From: Syngnathus acus
Taxonomy: Eukaryota; Chordata; Actinopteri; Syngnathiformes; Syngnathidae
NCBI RefSeq assembly: GCF_901709675.1
Contig: NC_051101.1
Coordinates: 11,304,501-11,368,500 of the forward strand
DNA length: 64,000 nucleotides
Direction: 5' to 3'
Each line of letters starts with the position of its first letter. Position 1 is the first letter of the stretch. Of this stretch, positions 46,539-57,729 are shown piece after piece. Under the pieces are notes generated by a model, which did not search any database, was not told where the DNA came from, and saw only the letters and a program-made list of their open reading frames with translations. The position numbers and the translations under genes are program-made.

Positions 46539-49500
46539 TCAGTAGACGTTTCGAAGGTTTCCACGTTGAGCAGACGAGCCGTGGGCCACGGTGACGCTGT
46601 AACAGTAGAGCAGGTCGCTCAGCCACTGTTCCCTTGTGGCACCGCGGGAGTACCTCTGCAACACACACACGGACGTGTGTAAAAGAGAGTTTACATTTTT
46701 ACAAAGACAGTAAAAAAAATATATACCATGGCCACAAATGTCTTACAGTGAGTTGTTGGATGATCTCTTGCAGCAGACTGGTATTGGCCATGAGCTGGTT
46801 TTGCAGCGGAGTGTGCTGCATCAGCATGGACAAAATCTGTCCCAGCTGGGGCAACTCCTCCTGGCTCAGATCCGCCACACGCAGCTGCAAAACCATCCTC
46901 AGCAAGCGGGGCACGGTGCTCAGCGACACCGCGCACACGCCCCAAATGGCCTCCCTGCGATTCGGACGCAAACGTGTTAAGGTTGGTTTCCATCGCCTGA
47001 TGATCCGCTGGCGAGGTACGGGGAACCTTTTATGCTGGTCGCGTTCCGCCTCCTGCTGCGGCTGAGTGACGAGCAGGGTCAGAAGGCTGAGGCAGCAGCG
47101 GGACAACAAGCGGAGCACGGGTTCGATGGGCAGGAGGGACAGGTCCATTAGCCTGGAAACTGCTTGGAGAAGGCCTGCCGCCATGCTGTCAGGCACGACT
47201 CTCAGCTTGGTCTGAAACAAATGCCATACAATTTAACAGACTAAGTCACATATAATTACAGCTGGTCAGTAACTTAAAAACTATTCGTGGAAGCCCGCAC
47301 ACTGCCTGCGTAAAAAAAACAAAGACTTGTTCCTCACCATGTATTCGAAAATTCCATTTTGTAAGATCTCAAAGCACTGAGCGTTTGAACCCAGAGTTTC
47401 CAGACGTTGGCACACTTCCTGAAAGATAAAGAAAGAACAATAATATTAACACTATAATAGAATAATTCTGTTTATAAATTATTCCTTCCAAATTCTAATT
47501 GGATGCATCAATCCACTGTGATATTTCAAGTAAAACTTTTTTTCCAGTCTAATTTGTGCTTAAAACAGAACCAGACATGTCCCAGACTCTCCAACTTTTT
47601 TCTCATTTTCTTCCAATCTAATAATCCAAATTCTCATATTACCACGTGCACGAGCAGCTCCGCCAACAACTCATTAGTCGCCGCAATGCTGACAGTGCCC
47701 ATCCCTTTGCCCCCCCCTCCGTCCCTCCTCTTTACCTCCACTTGGCTGTGATTGACTCAGACAGGCAAATGAGAGCGGCAGGATCTGAGGCCTTAATTGA
47801 GGCGCTGAATTAGTGATTAGAAGGTGTTCCAACCCTACCCACACACACACACACACACACCTGCCCCAAGGCATGGCTACGCTAACTGTAATTTCAGTAC
47901 GGAAATGTCACATTCCCATCACACCACCGGCTCTCATTAGTGCTTGCGCATATCTATAGTGGCCGATAACCACGCATCTCCAACCTGCGCGCCGCGATAA
48001 AACTTCTCGCTCTGAGCCTCCATGCGCGAGACAAGTCTTGAGGGTCGGACTGTGTCTGTCCAGAATTCTTTTTTTTTTTCCAATTTGACCAAACAATGTA
48101 ATATTCCCGATAAGAGGGGAAAACGTATGTACCTCCGCGACATCCCAGTGGTGTGTGAAGTGGTCCAGCGGGGTGCGGTGAAGCTTTAGGGGCGACAGAG
48201 GCGAGGGGGGCGGTGCTCTGGTGTCGCCGGCCTCCTGCAGGGAGGCGAGCTGCTCGCATGAGAAGCCGGTCAGGGTGGAGAACAGGAAGCTGATGTAGTC
48301 CACGTCCTGTACGGCGGCATCCTGGCTCCCGACTGACCATCCACTCAGAGATGACCTGGAAACCAAAAGTACCTTGACGTACGAGCGAATGAAGACAGCT
48401 GGAGAAAACTTCACATCCTAACTTTATCACTTTCTCCCATTCTACCCAATTTGGAGGCTTAGGGAACAAAGTGTTCAGACAGACATCTTACGAGATCATG
48501 CCGTGCCCCCGGGGGAAGATGAAGCGATATCAGAGGCAAACCAGGGAGCATAATATTTTGTTGTAAAGACTGAGAGGCACATGCAGAAAGCACTGGTCAC
48601 CGCAAAAAAAAAAAAAAAAAAGGTTCTTTGTGTCTCTACTAGGGCATCTTGTCTGGACCGCGGCTACCTCTTCCCTGGAACATATTAACGCTGACCCACT
48701 GACACATGAAATGAGTCAGCTGCACCAAGGCCAGAGCAGGATAGAGCGCTACTGCCATCTAAAGGCAGCCATGTGCATCTTCGGGTCCCAATCAGGGCAT
48801 ATCTAAATTCCAGGCCGTATGCAAATAATTTTTTTTGCAGTCTATCTAAAAATGTGTTTTGTTTTGATCGGAAGGGTGGCTAAAATGCTCCAATTCAGTG
48901 CCATCATTAGAACGTGTCTTTCTTCCGTGCTGATTTGGAGCTCACCTCATGTGTATGATACGAATGAGAGAAGCGGCGAGGCTAGCAGAGATTCGTCCGG
49001 TGCTACAGCAGAAGCTTAGATTGGCCAGGAGAGCTCGGGACATGTTGGGAAGGAAGTAGAGCAGCTGCACCATTTGTTGCTGGCACTCTGACGGTAGAAG
49101 AACCACAGCACCTTCCTGCGGATCTTTTGAGAACACCAAAACACGCAAAGTCAGACGTCATACTTACATCATCACTGTGAGGAAAATTCTTACGATACCG
49201 GGAAAACTAGTTTATGATGGTGAAAGCCTTAGACACTCAGATAACGTGCGTGTGATGTGGGGTCTGTCTACGGCTGACGCACATGGTGATGTCAGAAGCC
49301 CACAGACAAAAGCGCCGTTGTGATGTTCCTATCACAACTCTTGACTCCCCCCCCCCCCCTCCCCCTTCGACTCCTCTTCCTCCTCCTGCTGCCGCTTCCT
49401 TGTCACACAACAATCACACTATCTGACCATCCTGATCTTTGCAGCTTGTGGCCTGGCTTAATTCTGCCTGCAAGTGACGCAGTGTCACGGTGTCTCCAAG

Positions 49501-52288
49501 AGCAACTGGAGAGTCATTAATCTTGGTTCCGAAGGGGTTTTGTCAAGATTCGTGCGTAATCGGTCAGGAGTTTGGCTCCGTCCTTAGTTGCTCTTGAGTG
49601 ATCAATTAATCATGCAGCAAATGCAAGAGGAAATAGTTGGTGTGAAAACAATTTGGGGAAAGGCCTTTTAAGCCCGACAATACTTCTTAAATCTTGGGCT
49701 TATAGATTCCACCAGAGGGCAGCAAAGGGCTACTTTTGTCTAAACGAAGCTCCTCATTTCACAACTTTTTCCGAGTACCGTAAAGCTTGCAGGCGTGCGT
49801 CTGTAGACTGCTGAGCAGGTCTTTGTTGCCTCGGGAAGCAGCAGCCTGGATGGACTGGATGAGCAACGCCGACAGAGCGGGGTTACGGTAGCCCAGCTGG
49901 GACAACTGCACAGGAAGGTACGCCAGCCACCGACTGAGCACTTTACTCCTTCACAAGAGAGACAAGAAAAATATCAGCACTTCTCATCATTAACTGCAAT
50001 AATAGAGACATTTGGGTGTCTCAACCTTGTTAAATGTGACTGTTCCTGTTCCTGCAGGTAGATCTTGCTGTAGAAAGACAGCAGAAGAGATCTGGTCTGT
50101 AGCGTCAGGTGCCTCTGCTGGTAGTACGAGTACACTGCGGCCAACAGGTCTTCTGTCACTGCTGCAACATAGAAGCAAAATTGGATCATCATTTGGGAAA
50201 AAGATCCCATTGGTAAGTTGCATGCGAGCGTTTCCTAAAGGCTCACTTTTGCTTTTTTGGGTGAGCACCATCTTCCAGACAGTCCCGAGCAGCATGTGCA
50301 GTTGCCGATAGCTTAGCTTCACTTCGCCGCCGAGCGTGTCTCGCACAAAAGTCCTCAAGGGGGTCAGCCAGTCTCCGTCCGCCTCTCGGCCGACTTCTTG
50401 CCTTTGACTCAGTGACACCATCACCTGGCAAAGTGTGATGTTAAGCGCCAGAGGATCCACGCTCACGTCGGGGGTAGATGGAGTCTGCTTCACCCTGTGG
50501 GAAAGAGTGAAGCGAATACAAAAGTCGCTTAAAATGATTGCGAGAAGAAAACAAACAAACACTTACCTCTTATTATTAACTTTCTTTCTTTGTTTGGGTG
50601 TGTCATGAAGGCCGTATGGAAAGTTTTTCAAAAAGTGCTGCTTAAACTCTCCTAAGTATTCTTTGCGGAACCATGAATCCTAAAGAAAAAAAGCAAACAT
50701 CTCAAAAAATGCTTTCCATCATTCCGTGGTATTTGCGCTTTCTCATCTCACCAGCGTATCTTGATGCTCTTGCCGTGGCGCCAATTTTCGGAGCAGTTGC
50801 AGAATAAACAAAACCTGGAACATTGTGGACATGGCGTCCGGGCTCAACAGGTGACTGCTGTCTGAGTGATTCCAGGGAGAATCCCCGGTGTTGGCTTCCA
50901 CCCACACTTCCAGCAAAAGTGGGACCAGAGTCGCTGCAAAGACCTGCACGGCGTCCACCGAGTCCAAACCTTTACGTGCTTCGCCTGGATGAGCTGTATC
51001 TGGTCTGTAAAAACAACAATGTTAACTAAAAAATTACTGAGACATCATGTCAGTGAGAAAGTAACCACTATCCTACCCGAGTTTAAATCTTGAGTGCGGA
51101 CTCGGTTGGCTCCCAGAGTGTTCATACACCTTGACACCGATTTTGCTGTTGATGAGCTCTTCCCAGGTGACATTCAGGGGCGTGATCCTGCTCCCGCTGC
51201 AAGAACTAAACGCTCCCTCAGATGGAGCCGACATGTCACCTTCCTCCACTGGTCTTTCCTCAACTACTGCTTGAAGGAAGCGCCCGAGTCTGAAACACAA
51301 CAAGGTTAGCGGTGGAACTTTGTTCTTCTCACAGGGAGAAAAGGATTGGGAAAAAAAATGGTTGCATCCATAACTCTTGATGAGCAGAGTACCTGAGAAG
51401 CACAGAGAGACGCCACTGCTGGCTGGTAACGGTCCTGTTGGGGTTGACGGAAAGCGCCCAAGTGCATCCCTTGGCCTCCTTTTCCTTTTTAGCTCCTCCA
51501 TGACTCTGTCTGTGAGATATCAACTCCAAGAAGTTGGTGATGAGCACTGCGGGCCGTTCGGCGAGCAGGGCCGGGTAGTGCTCCAACAGCACATCCAGGA
51601 CCTTCATAGCGTCTTCTTGGATGCTCAACTCAATGTGAGTCATGGCGCAACACAGGTGGGCACTGAGGAGGGGGAAAAATGGAGCCACTCGTTCCGCCGG
51701 TACAGATTGGGCAATATACCTGGAATCGGTTCAAGTCGTTAGTTATGACAGGGATGAGTGGTGTTGGGACATTTGAGTTTCCTCCAACCTGAGCACACGT
51801 GTGGCTGCCATTCGAACATTGGCATCTTTGTCTGTGAACACAGCAGCCACCTCAGATAGCAAACGGGACATATGCTGCTCTAACAGAGAAGGATTCGTTG
51901 ACAGAAGCTCCCTCAAGCCTAGCAAGGCACTGTGTTTCACGTTGGCATTGTAATGGTGGAGCTGAGACAACAGGTCCTGGTAAAGGAGAGATAAATGCAC
52001 ACAAAACAAAGATTCATTGCTGTTTGTTTACATCTGGAAAAAGGGATTGGACATTGATTGAGAGTGGTGACTTGGTGATTGATTCGAAACACTTACATTG
52101 ATGCCGAGCTGCCTGTTTGTGGTAGGACCACTTGTGTCTGTCTTCAGCTGTTCAGGCAGATATATTCCCTTTGTGCGAAAGTTTGTGTTGGTGGCATTGT
52201 CTGCTTTCGGCTTCTTCTTTCCCACTTTTAATTTCACTTTGTGAAAGTCATCTTGTCGCTTCTTCGTCTTGGATTTTATTTTAGCCAT
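46539..52288 (-). CDS. tex10: TEX10, Rix1-complex subunit for 60S ribosome biogenesis
   Basis: Nucleolar partner of PELP1, WDR18, LAS1L and SENP3, needed for ITS2 processing and late 60S maturation. Exons in transcription order: 52097-52288, 51789-51976, 51393-51719, 51077-51289, 50752-51004, 50567-50679, 50247-50494, 50026-50161, 49779-49948, 48946-49123, 48133-48355, 47338-47418, 47027-47211, 46747-46954, 46539-46655. That gives 943 aa (human 929) with every phase closing. The N-terminus is lysine-rich and nuclear-localising ([20 protein letters not shown]). An IPI1/TEX10 helical-repeat segment follows ([28 protein letters not shown]). Later marks are [46 protein letters not shown] and [14 protein letters not shown], ending [14 protein letters not shown]. 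It faces invs tail-to-tail as in human. Confidence 0.97.
46955..47026 (-). other. 72-bp tex10 intron
   Basis: Donor GTTCCC, acceptor ATTCGCAG. It carries no stop in the reading frame, but 72 bp removal restores [10 protein letters not shown], the family sequence. It is among the shortest introns here. Confidence 0.8.
47419..48132 (-). other. tex10 intron
   Basis: A 0.7-kb intron with a CA run at about 47841-47860 and a T run near 48068-48079. No exon is seen. Confidence 0.85.
48356..48945 (-). other. tex10 intron
   Basis: A 0.59-kb intron with a poly-A run at about 48604-48621. No exon is seen. Confidence 0.85.
49124..49778 (-). other. tex10 intron
   Basis: A 0.65-kb intron with a pyrimidine tract at about 49347-49390. 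No exon is seen. Confidence 0.85.
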
Positions 52289-53417
52289 CTGGAAACAAAA
52301 GTTTGGATGGATCTAAAGCTAAATGCTGATGACGTGGATGAATCAATGCAACAATACACTGCAGAATATGAAACTTTGGTTAATTGATTACATTTACTCA
52401 AGACATGCAGCCTGTCTCTTCTATGCAGTAGCAGTAGCATTAGCATTAGGAAGCTAACTGCACGAGCATCATTGCCGGTGTTTATTTAGTAACCTACCTC
52501 CGCTAAGGGTCCTGCCTGTGCCTGCTACAATTTTCACTGGAATACAAGCTCATCGATATCTGAAGATGAGGAAAATGCAACGATGTCTGTGTAAGTTAAT
52601 AATGTTTTTGGCTTCTATCACGTTCCGGTCTTTCAGATGAGCAAAATGTACGCTTGTTTTAAATGTCACCACCGCCTCTATTCGAAAGCACAACCACGGC
52701 GGGGCATACCGAATAAAAGGTTAGTAACTGATATCTCTCGTTTTCACTGCCTTTAAATGTTTTGAAGTACATAAAAAGTGATTTTATTATGTGATTATTT
52801 CACCAAAAATATGAACGTTTCCAATATCAGTCACAGTTCTGATTCGGTTAAGAAAATCGGTGTGTCTTGGTGAATAATACTAACACTACATAGTCGTCCT
52901 CGTAAATGCCGTAAATGATAAAATAATTAAATTTCTTTACAGATTTTTATGTTTAAAACGGGAGGAAAATATATATTCATTTTCATTTGTATATCAATAT
53001 TGTTTCATTTTAGGATTCGCATTTATGTCGATTTGGTCAACACGGTATGTATGGTTTGTTTTTAAGCAGGCACATCAAAGTCGTCTCTTAAAGCTGCCCG
53101 TCCCATTGCCATTGTGCCTGTTAGCTAACTCGGATTAGTCACGCACGGTTGCAAAACATTTCATTGAAATATCAGGTAAATGTTTTGATATTGTGATGTT
53201 TTTTTGCCGATATGTTGTGATTAAGAGCCGTTTCGTGTTGATTTATCAAAATGCGTAAGTAATCTCCCTAACTCGAGGGCCGAAACGAAGCTACGTAGAA
53301 GATAAGGACAACAATTATAATACGATACTGCTTATCTGTTTAATCCTAAAATAGCTGTCATGTTCTTACTTTATTCTTCTATGTTTTAATGTCAACGTCA
53401 GTGAAGAAAACGAGGAA
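52289..53417. promoter_or_regulatory. Divergent tex10/zinc-finger promoter region
   Basis: About 1.1 kb between the two start codons. It contains TAGCATTAGCATTAG-type words near 52434-52450 and the palindrome GTTAGCTAAC at 53120-53129. At 52637-52720, after TCTTTCAG and before GTTAGT, there is an exon-like block that opens MSKMYACFKCHH. It would join the next exon (acceptor before 53403) in frame, so it is either a 5' UTR exon or a true first coding exon. Confidence 0.5.
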
Positions 53418-56400
53418 ATGACTTTCAACGCTTTCGGCAATAAAAACATCCCGCCGCTCTGGAACGCTAACAAACACGGCATGGTAAGTATTTCGTCGGG
53501 TCTCTCAACTCAAGTCGATGTTTCTTATCCGGCATTTTTATGTATCATCCCCTCGTATGTATTTTACATTTTACCTGTCGTGACATTGTCCACTGCCCCC
53601 TCACTCCGTGAACTCAAGTCACTGTTGTGAGAAAGGAGAAGAAATAACATGCACAACCTTTTATCTTAATACGTATATAGGTCTGCTCTATCCGTGCTGT
53701 TCGAAGAAACTGAGGCCGCACGTTGACCTTATGAAGAGCAGGCACTTTTTTCCATATACTTGGAACATCACAAGTGTCCTTTTAAAAAAAGAAATGTATG
53801 CAGTCAATTAAAGAATTGCGCTCATTTGATACAAAGACTTTAATGGTCAAATAAAGTCAGTGTAGGAGTACTTACTGTTATCGGATATGGTTCCAAATAT
53901 GGAATCCCAGTATTATACTGGAGCACATCTTATTTCATTATTATGTCCTATTTAATCATCAGCTTGTTTGCAATTCCCACAGATGAAAGGAACAAGAAGA
54001 AGGCACTTGGCCTGGTGGTTGAGGTGTCTCCCTGGGGGTTTGAATCTTGATTCAGACCCTGATGTTTTTCCGCTAGCATGTTTTTTTTTGTACCCTGTAA
54101 ATTGACTGCCGACCAGTCCTGGGTGGACCCACCCTCTCCCCCTAAACTCAGCTGGGATAGGACAAGCACTATAAAAAAAAATGGATGAATGCATTCAAAC
54201 AAGCTGAAATGGGGGAGATTTTGTCCCCTCCTAAAAAAAATCCCTCAACTTTTGGGAATGGGTTTGAGGTCTTGGCCTGTCTTTACAGTGGCCATTAGCG
54301 TTAATACCCATTCAGTTAATCTTTTGGTTTACCTGACACCCAATGCAGGTTCTCACTTGATGAGAATTCACACTGACTTGTGGCTACTTGCACACCGCTG
54401 ATGTTGGGGTGTCATCGCATCGCGAGACGTTCCATCCGGAGCGACGTGTCGCCATGTCACTAATTCCTCTGTGTCTCTCTCCTTCATGTGGACTTATTCC
54501 CCCCCTCTTGCCAGGGCATGTACCGCCCACAGCACTCTAACACAATAGGTAAGTCTTCCATATGCCTGGGCTGAGAGAATTGAAGCTTGAGACCTTGTTG
54601 TCTCGTCTTCATATCATGGTCGGTGGCCTGTCCACCCCTCTCTAAAACTCTCAGCTATAGGACCTGTCGTGTGCCATCTAATGCTATTGTTCAAGGGAGA
54701 GCAATAATCTGTAGCAGGAATGCAAAGTGTCACAAATTTACATTTTTATGGTAGACTGCTCTCCTGTAAATTTGCAATTATTATTATTTTTTTAATATTT
54801 TTGCTTCACTCAAAGCTAATTGCCTAAGCGGCTTAATGGATGCTAGCTCGTCCTGTGTGGAAATATACGAGCCAAACCTCACTCTTGGAGAGCCCTAAGA
54901 GTAGCGACTGGTTGGCGCCCTTGACCTCTCAACCAGAGCGTCGTGTGGGTATAAGCCTCAATCAGGACAGCGCTTGAGCTGAGCAATCACAAGGCCGCCA
55001 ATTGTGTCTTGATGTGGGTCAATGGCAACCTGACAAACCAGTATTTTTCCAGCTTCTTCCTGTGTGTCTGTTCTCTGTTAATGACATCATCGCGGAACGG
55101 CGCGACCAAAGTCGACCCGTGAATTTTTCCACCTTCGAAAGTCATATCCAAACTGGCTCTGCAACTGTGCGGCAGGTTTTTGCACAGTGACACGGCTCTG
55201 ACCACTAACACGGCCCCACACGGCCCCCGAACTACAATCCTGTTTCCCCCGCCATCTTGTATATATATTTTTTCTCCCAGTTTTGGACATTACTGCCTTA
55301 AAGCAGTTGTTCCATGATACAAATTTGTCAACAAATGTTTGTGTCCATTCTCTCTATTATTGCAACCACCATCAAGCCTGTGTGATGCCTTTGGAGTTCC
55401 GCTCCTTTTAATTTTGCTCCTGTATTTCGTCAGTATATGTCAGAGGAACATCGTTCCAGACTGTGCCATCGTTAGAAAAACAATTAGAAACTCTTCCAAT
55501 CATCTTGCTCGGTAAGATTTCTATCCATCTACTGTGACCGTTGGGGCAAAATATTCTTGGTTGTCAACAAACGAAATGTTTTTAGGTCTTGAATATGTGT
55601 GGGAGTACCGCAGCCCCAGTAAAACTGTCCAGCCGCACTACGAGTGCAAGCTTTGCAGGGTGGCCCGCGTGCAGCACGACATGATCGCTCATGTAAAAAG
55701 CGCGCAACACAACTTCACATACATGGTGAGTCGTTGGGCGCAATTCCATGGCTGCTATTAGCTCCATGAGTGTTACCTGTCTAACATTTTGTCTTGTATA
55801 CAGAAAAAGTTTCATCCTGACAAAGCCCCTTGGGAACTGGAAGAACTCGGCAAAGACCCCGCTGTGAGAAAAATGATTAGGGAAGCTGCGGCTGAAATCG
55901 GCCAAAGGAGGCCGAGGGGTCGAATCAAGGTCGGTTGTGATTTATGTCACTATTGAAAGAATCTCAACTTCATCTTAATTTGTTTTGGTGATGCTTTAGG
56001 TGGTCATAAAGGAGCCCTATAACGTGCCGGCGTGCCAAGGACTCGGTAAGGGGTTATTTATTTCTTCTTCTTTTTTTTTACGATGACCCTCTGTGTCAAA
56101 TATTTTTCGAGTTATAAATAGTTGAGTCTACATTTTGTCTGTTCTCAGCAACCACTGAACCAAAGCCATTGCCCGAACCAGAAAACGACATGGGGCCAAA
56201 TGGACGACAATTTGGTGGGTTCCGTTTATTATTGAGCCCTTTAGTACGTCTTGTCGTGTCATCCCAGTAAACACGATTCTGCTTTTCCAGGTCTAATGTT
56301 CAATGACCAGTCGTTTGATGACGAGTTCCCCCCCGACGAAGGTCCTTACAATGACTGTCGCGATGACTACGAGCCGACTGATTTCAACTGCTTTTCGCCT

Positions 56401-57268
56401 GAGCCACGTTTCCGAGACTCTAATTCGGAGGAATTCGAGCCTTCCAACTTTGGACCCGTTTCACGCAAGGAACGTTTCCCAAACACCGACAGGGGTTCAA
56501 GACCATATCCGCGTAGGCCCAGCGACGATTTTGGCCCAAAAGATGGACGTGATCGTTTTAACGCCGGCCCAATGGTTCGCAACGAGTACCCAGGACCCCA
56601 GGTCAAAATGCCTCCAAGCTTATTGGACAGGCCTGTAAAGAAACCATTTGACAGACCAAGCCCCACCAAATCGCCACAAACTGGTGGCTGTGATCCAAAT
56701 GAACTGTTTCATTACCTGGTAGGTGCGGAACTTCATGCCAATTCTCAGAATCGGGATACAAAAAATGATAACGGTGTTTTTGTTTTCAGGAGACCTTCCA
56801 GATAGAGAATGAGAGCGATGCTCAGTTGGTGCTGAAGGTGACCCAGAAGCTAACAGAGCAGCTGATGGAGTACAGACTTAAGACTGTCGCGCCAGAGGTA
56901 AGGAGCAACAGACTTAAGACTGTAGCGCCAGAGGTAAGGAGCAACACTGGTGTAAATCCAATATACAATAATACAATCTAAACCCCGTCACATCTCCACA
57001 GGGTTCGAGTAGCTTTTCAAAGAGCTCAAACTTCTCGTCATCGCCGTCTTCCAGTCTGCCAAGAAGCAGTGATAGATTCTCTCTAGCCTTACCTAAAGGT
57101 ACACGACCAGTCGGAGTGAAGCTTTTCACCACACTTTATTCAAAGTCAGAAAATAGAACTGTATTCAACATCAGATGTTAACAACTAACATGGTTTATCC
57201 TTCCGTCTGGTTTTATTTCAACCTCTACAGGTCAGCCTTGGTTCTCGGAGGGTTCCCGCAGATTCTAG
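53418..57268 (+). CDS. Uncharacterised U1/matrin-like C2H2 zinc-finger protein
   Basis: I do not recognise a named orthologue. Exons: 53418-53483, 54515-54548, 55434-55511, 55586-55725, 55804-55929, 56000-56045, 56149-56214, 56291-56718, 56790-56897, 57002-57098, 57231-57268; 408 aa with all phases closing. One finger near residues 80-100 (CKLC...H-x5-H, in YECKLCRVARVQHDMIAH) has the spacing style of U1/matrin RNA-binding fingers. It is followed by YMKKFHPDKAPWELEELGKD and a basic RRPRGRIK. Residues 186-328 are an acidic then R/P/G-rich low-complexity stretch. A short amphipathic segment follows (LVLKVTQKLTEQLMEYRLKT), then a serine-rich tail. The start ATG has A at -3. An upstream in-frame exon (52637-52720) could add about 33 residues. 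A nuclear RNA-binding role is inference. Confidence 0.82.
53484..54514 (+). other. zinc-finger gene intron 1
   Basis: A 1.03-kb intron carrying the repeat copy at 53985-54190. No exon is seen. Confidence 0.8.
53985..54190 (+). repeat. Common fish interspersed repeat, fuller copy
   Basis: Reads from GGCCTGGTGGTTGAGGTGTC through GACTGCCGACCAGTCCTGGG and AAACTCAGCTGGGATAGGAC to AAAAATGGATGAATG. This is the order of words in a high-copy fish repeat whose fragments also occur at 18465, 31828 and 38726. The minus-strand open frames over it are not genes. Confidence 0.65.
54549..55433 (+). other. zinc-finger gene intron 2
   Basis: A 0.89-kb intron. No exon or repeat family is recognised. Confidence 0.8.
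56862..56935 (+). repeat. Tandem duplication of an exon end with its splice donor
   Basis: Two 36-bp units, each containing CAGACTTAAGACTGT(C/A)GCGC and ending CCAGAG followed by GTAAGGAGCAA. The donors are at 56898 and 56934. The extra unit is 36 bp and stop-free in frame, adding VRSNRLKTVAPE if the second donor is used. Confidence 0.9.
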
Positions 57269-57729
57269 AAATGATGCAACATCAAGACGTTGGTCTTCAC
57301 TGTGTCCATTTGGTGTGATTGTTTTGAAACAATTTTTGTTTTATTCCAAAGTGGATACATTCCCTTTGTTGACTTTTATTTTGAACGCTTTTAAGAAAAA
57401 CTCTAAAAGGATTTTCTAATCTTGTGTTAAGAATGCAATAAAAAAAATACATGAGGGTGATCCAGTTCTCTACTTGCTAGATTAGAATATACATGTGTCC
57501 ATGGAAGCTGCTGTAGGGAATAGAAAAAAAAAAAGTTGGCAATCATTCAGTACAAAAAATTTAGTTTAAACAAGTTTTGGGGATTTCAACTGCAACATGG
57601 CCGTGCAAGAACCTTTGCCACGATCCCTTAAAATTATATCGTCTGTTGTGGCGCTACATTTGTCTGAGACCTTAAGGATCAGGCCTTCCTTCAAATATTT
57701 TCAGGCATGTTTTGAACCATCAGGCACTT
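57269..57729. other. Overlapping 3' UTRs of the zinc-finger and rbm12b-like genes
   Basis: A 461-bp convergent interval. AATAAA on plus at 57437-57442 suits the zinc-finger gene. TTTATT at 57340-57345 (AATAAA on minus) is the nearest signal for the opposite gene. If both are used, the two 3' UTRs overlap by roughly 100 bp. Confidence 0.5.

Noticed and set aside
53019-53045. Mini-exon between two zinc-finger gene exons (after TTTTAG, before GTATGT)
   Set aside because: Including it after the 52637-52720 block brings an immediate stop in the next exon, so I left it out of the model.
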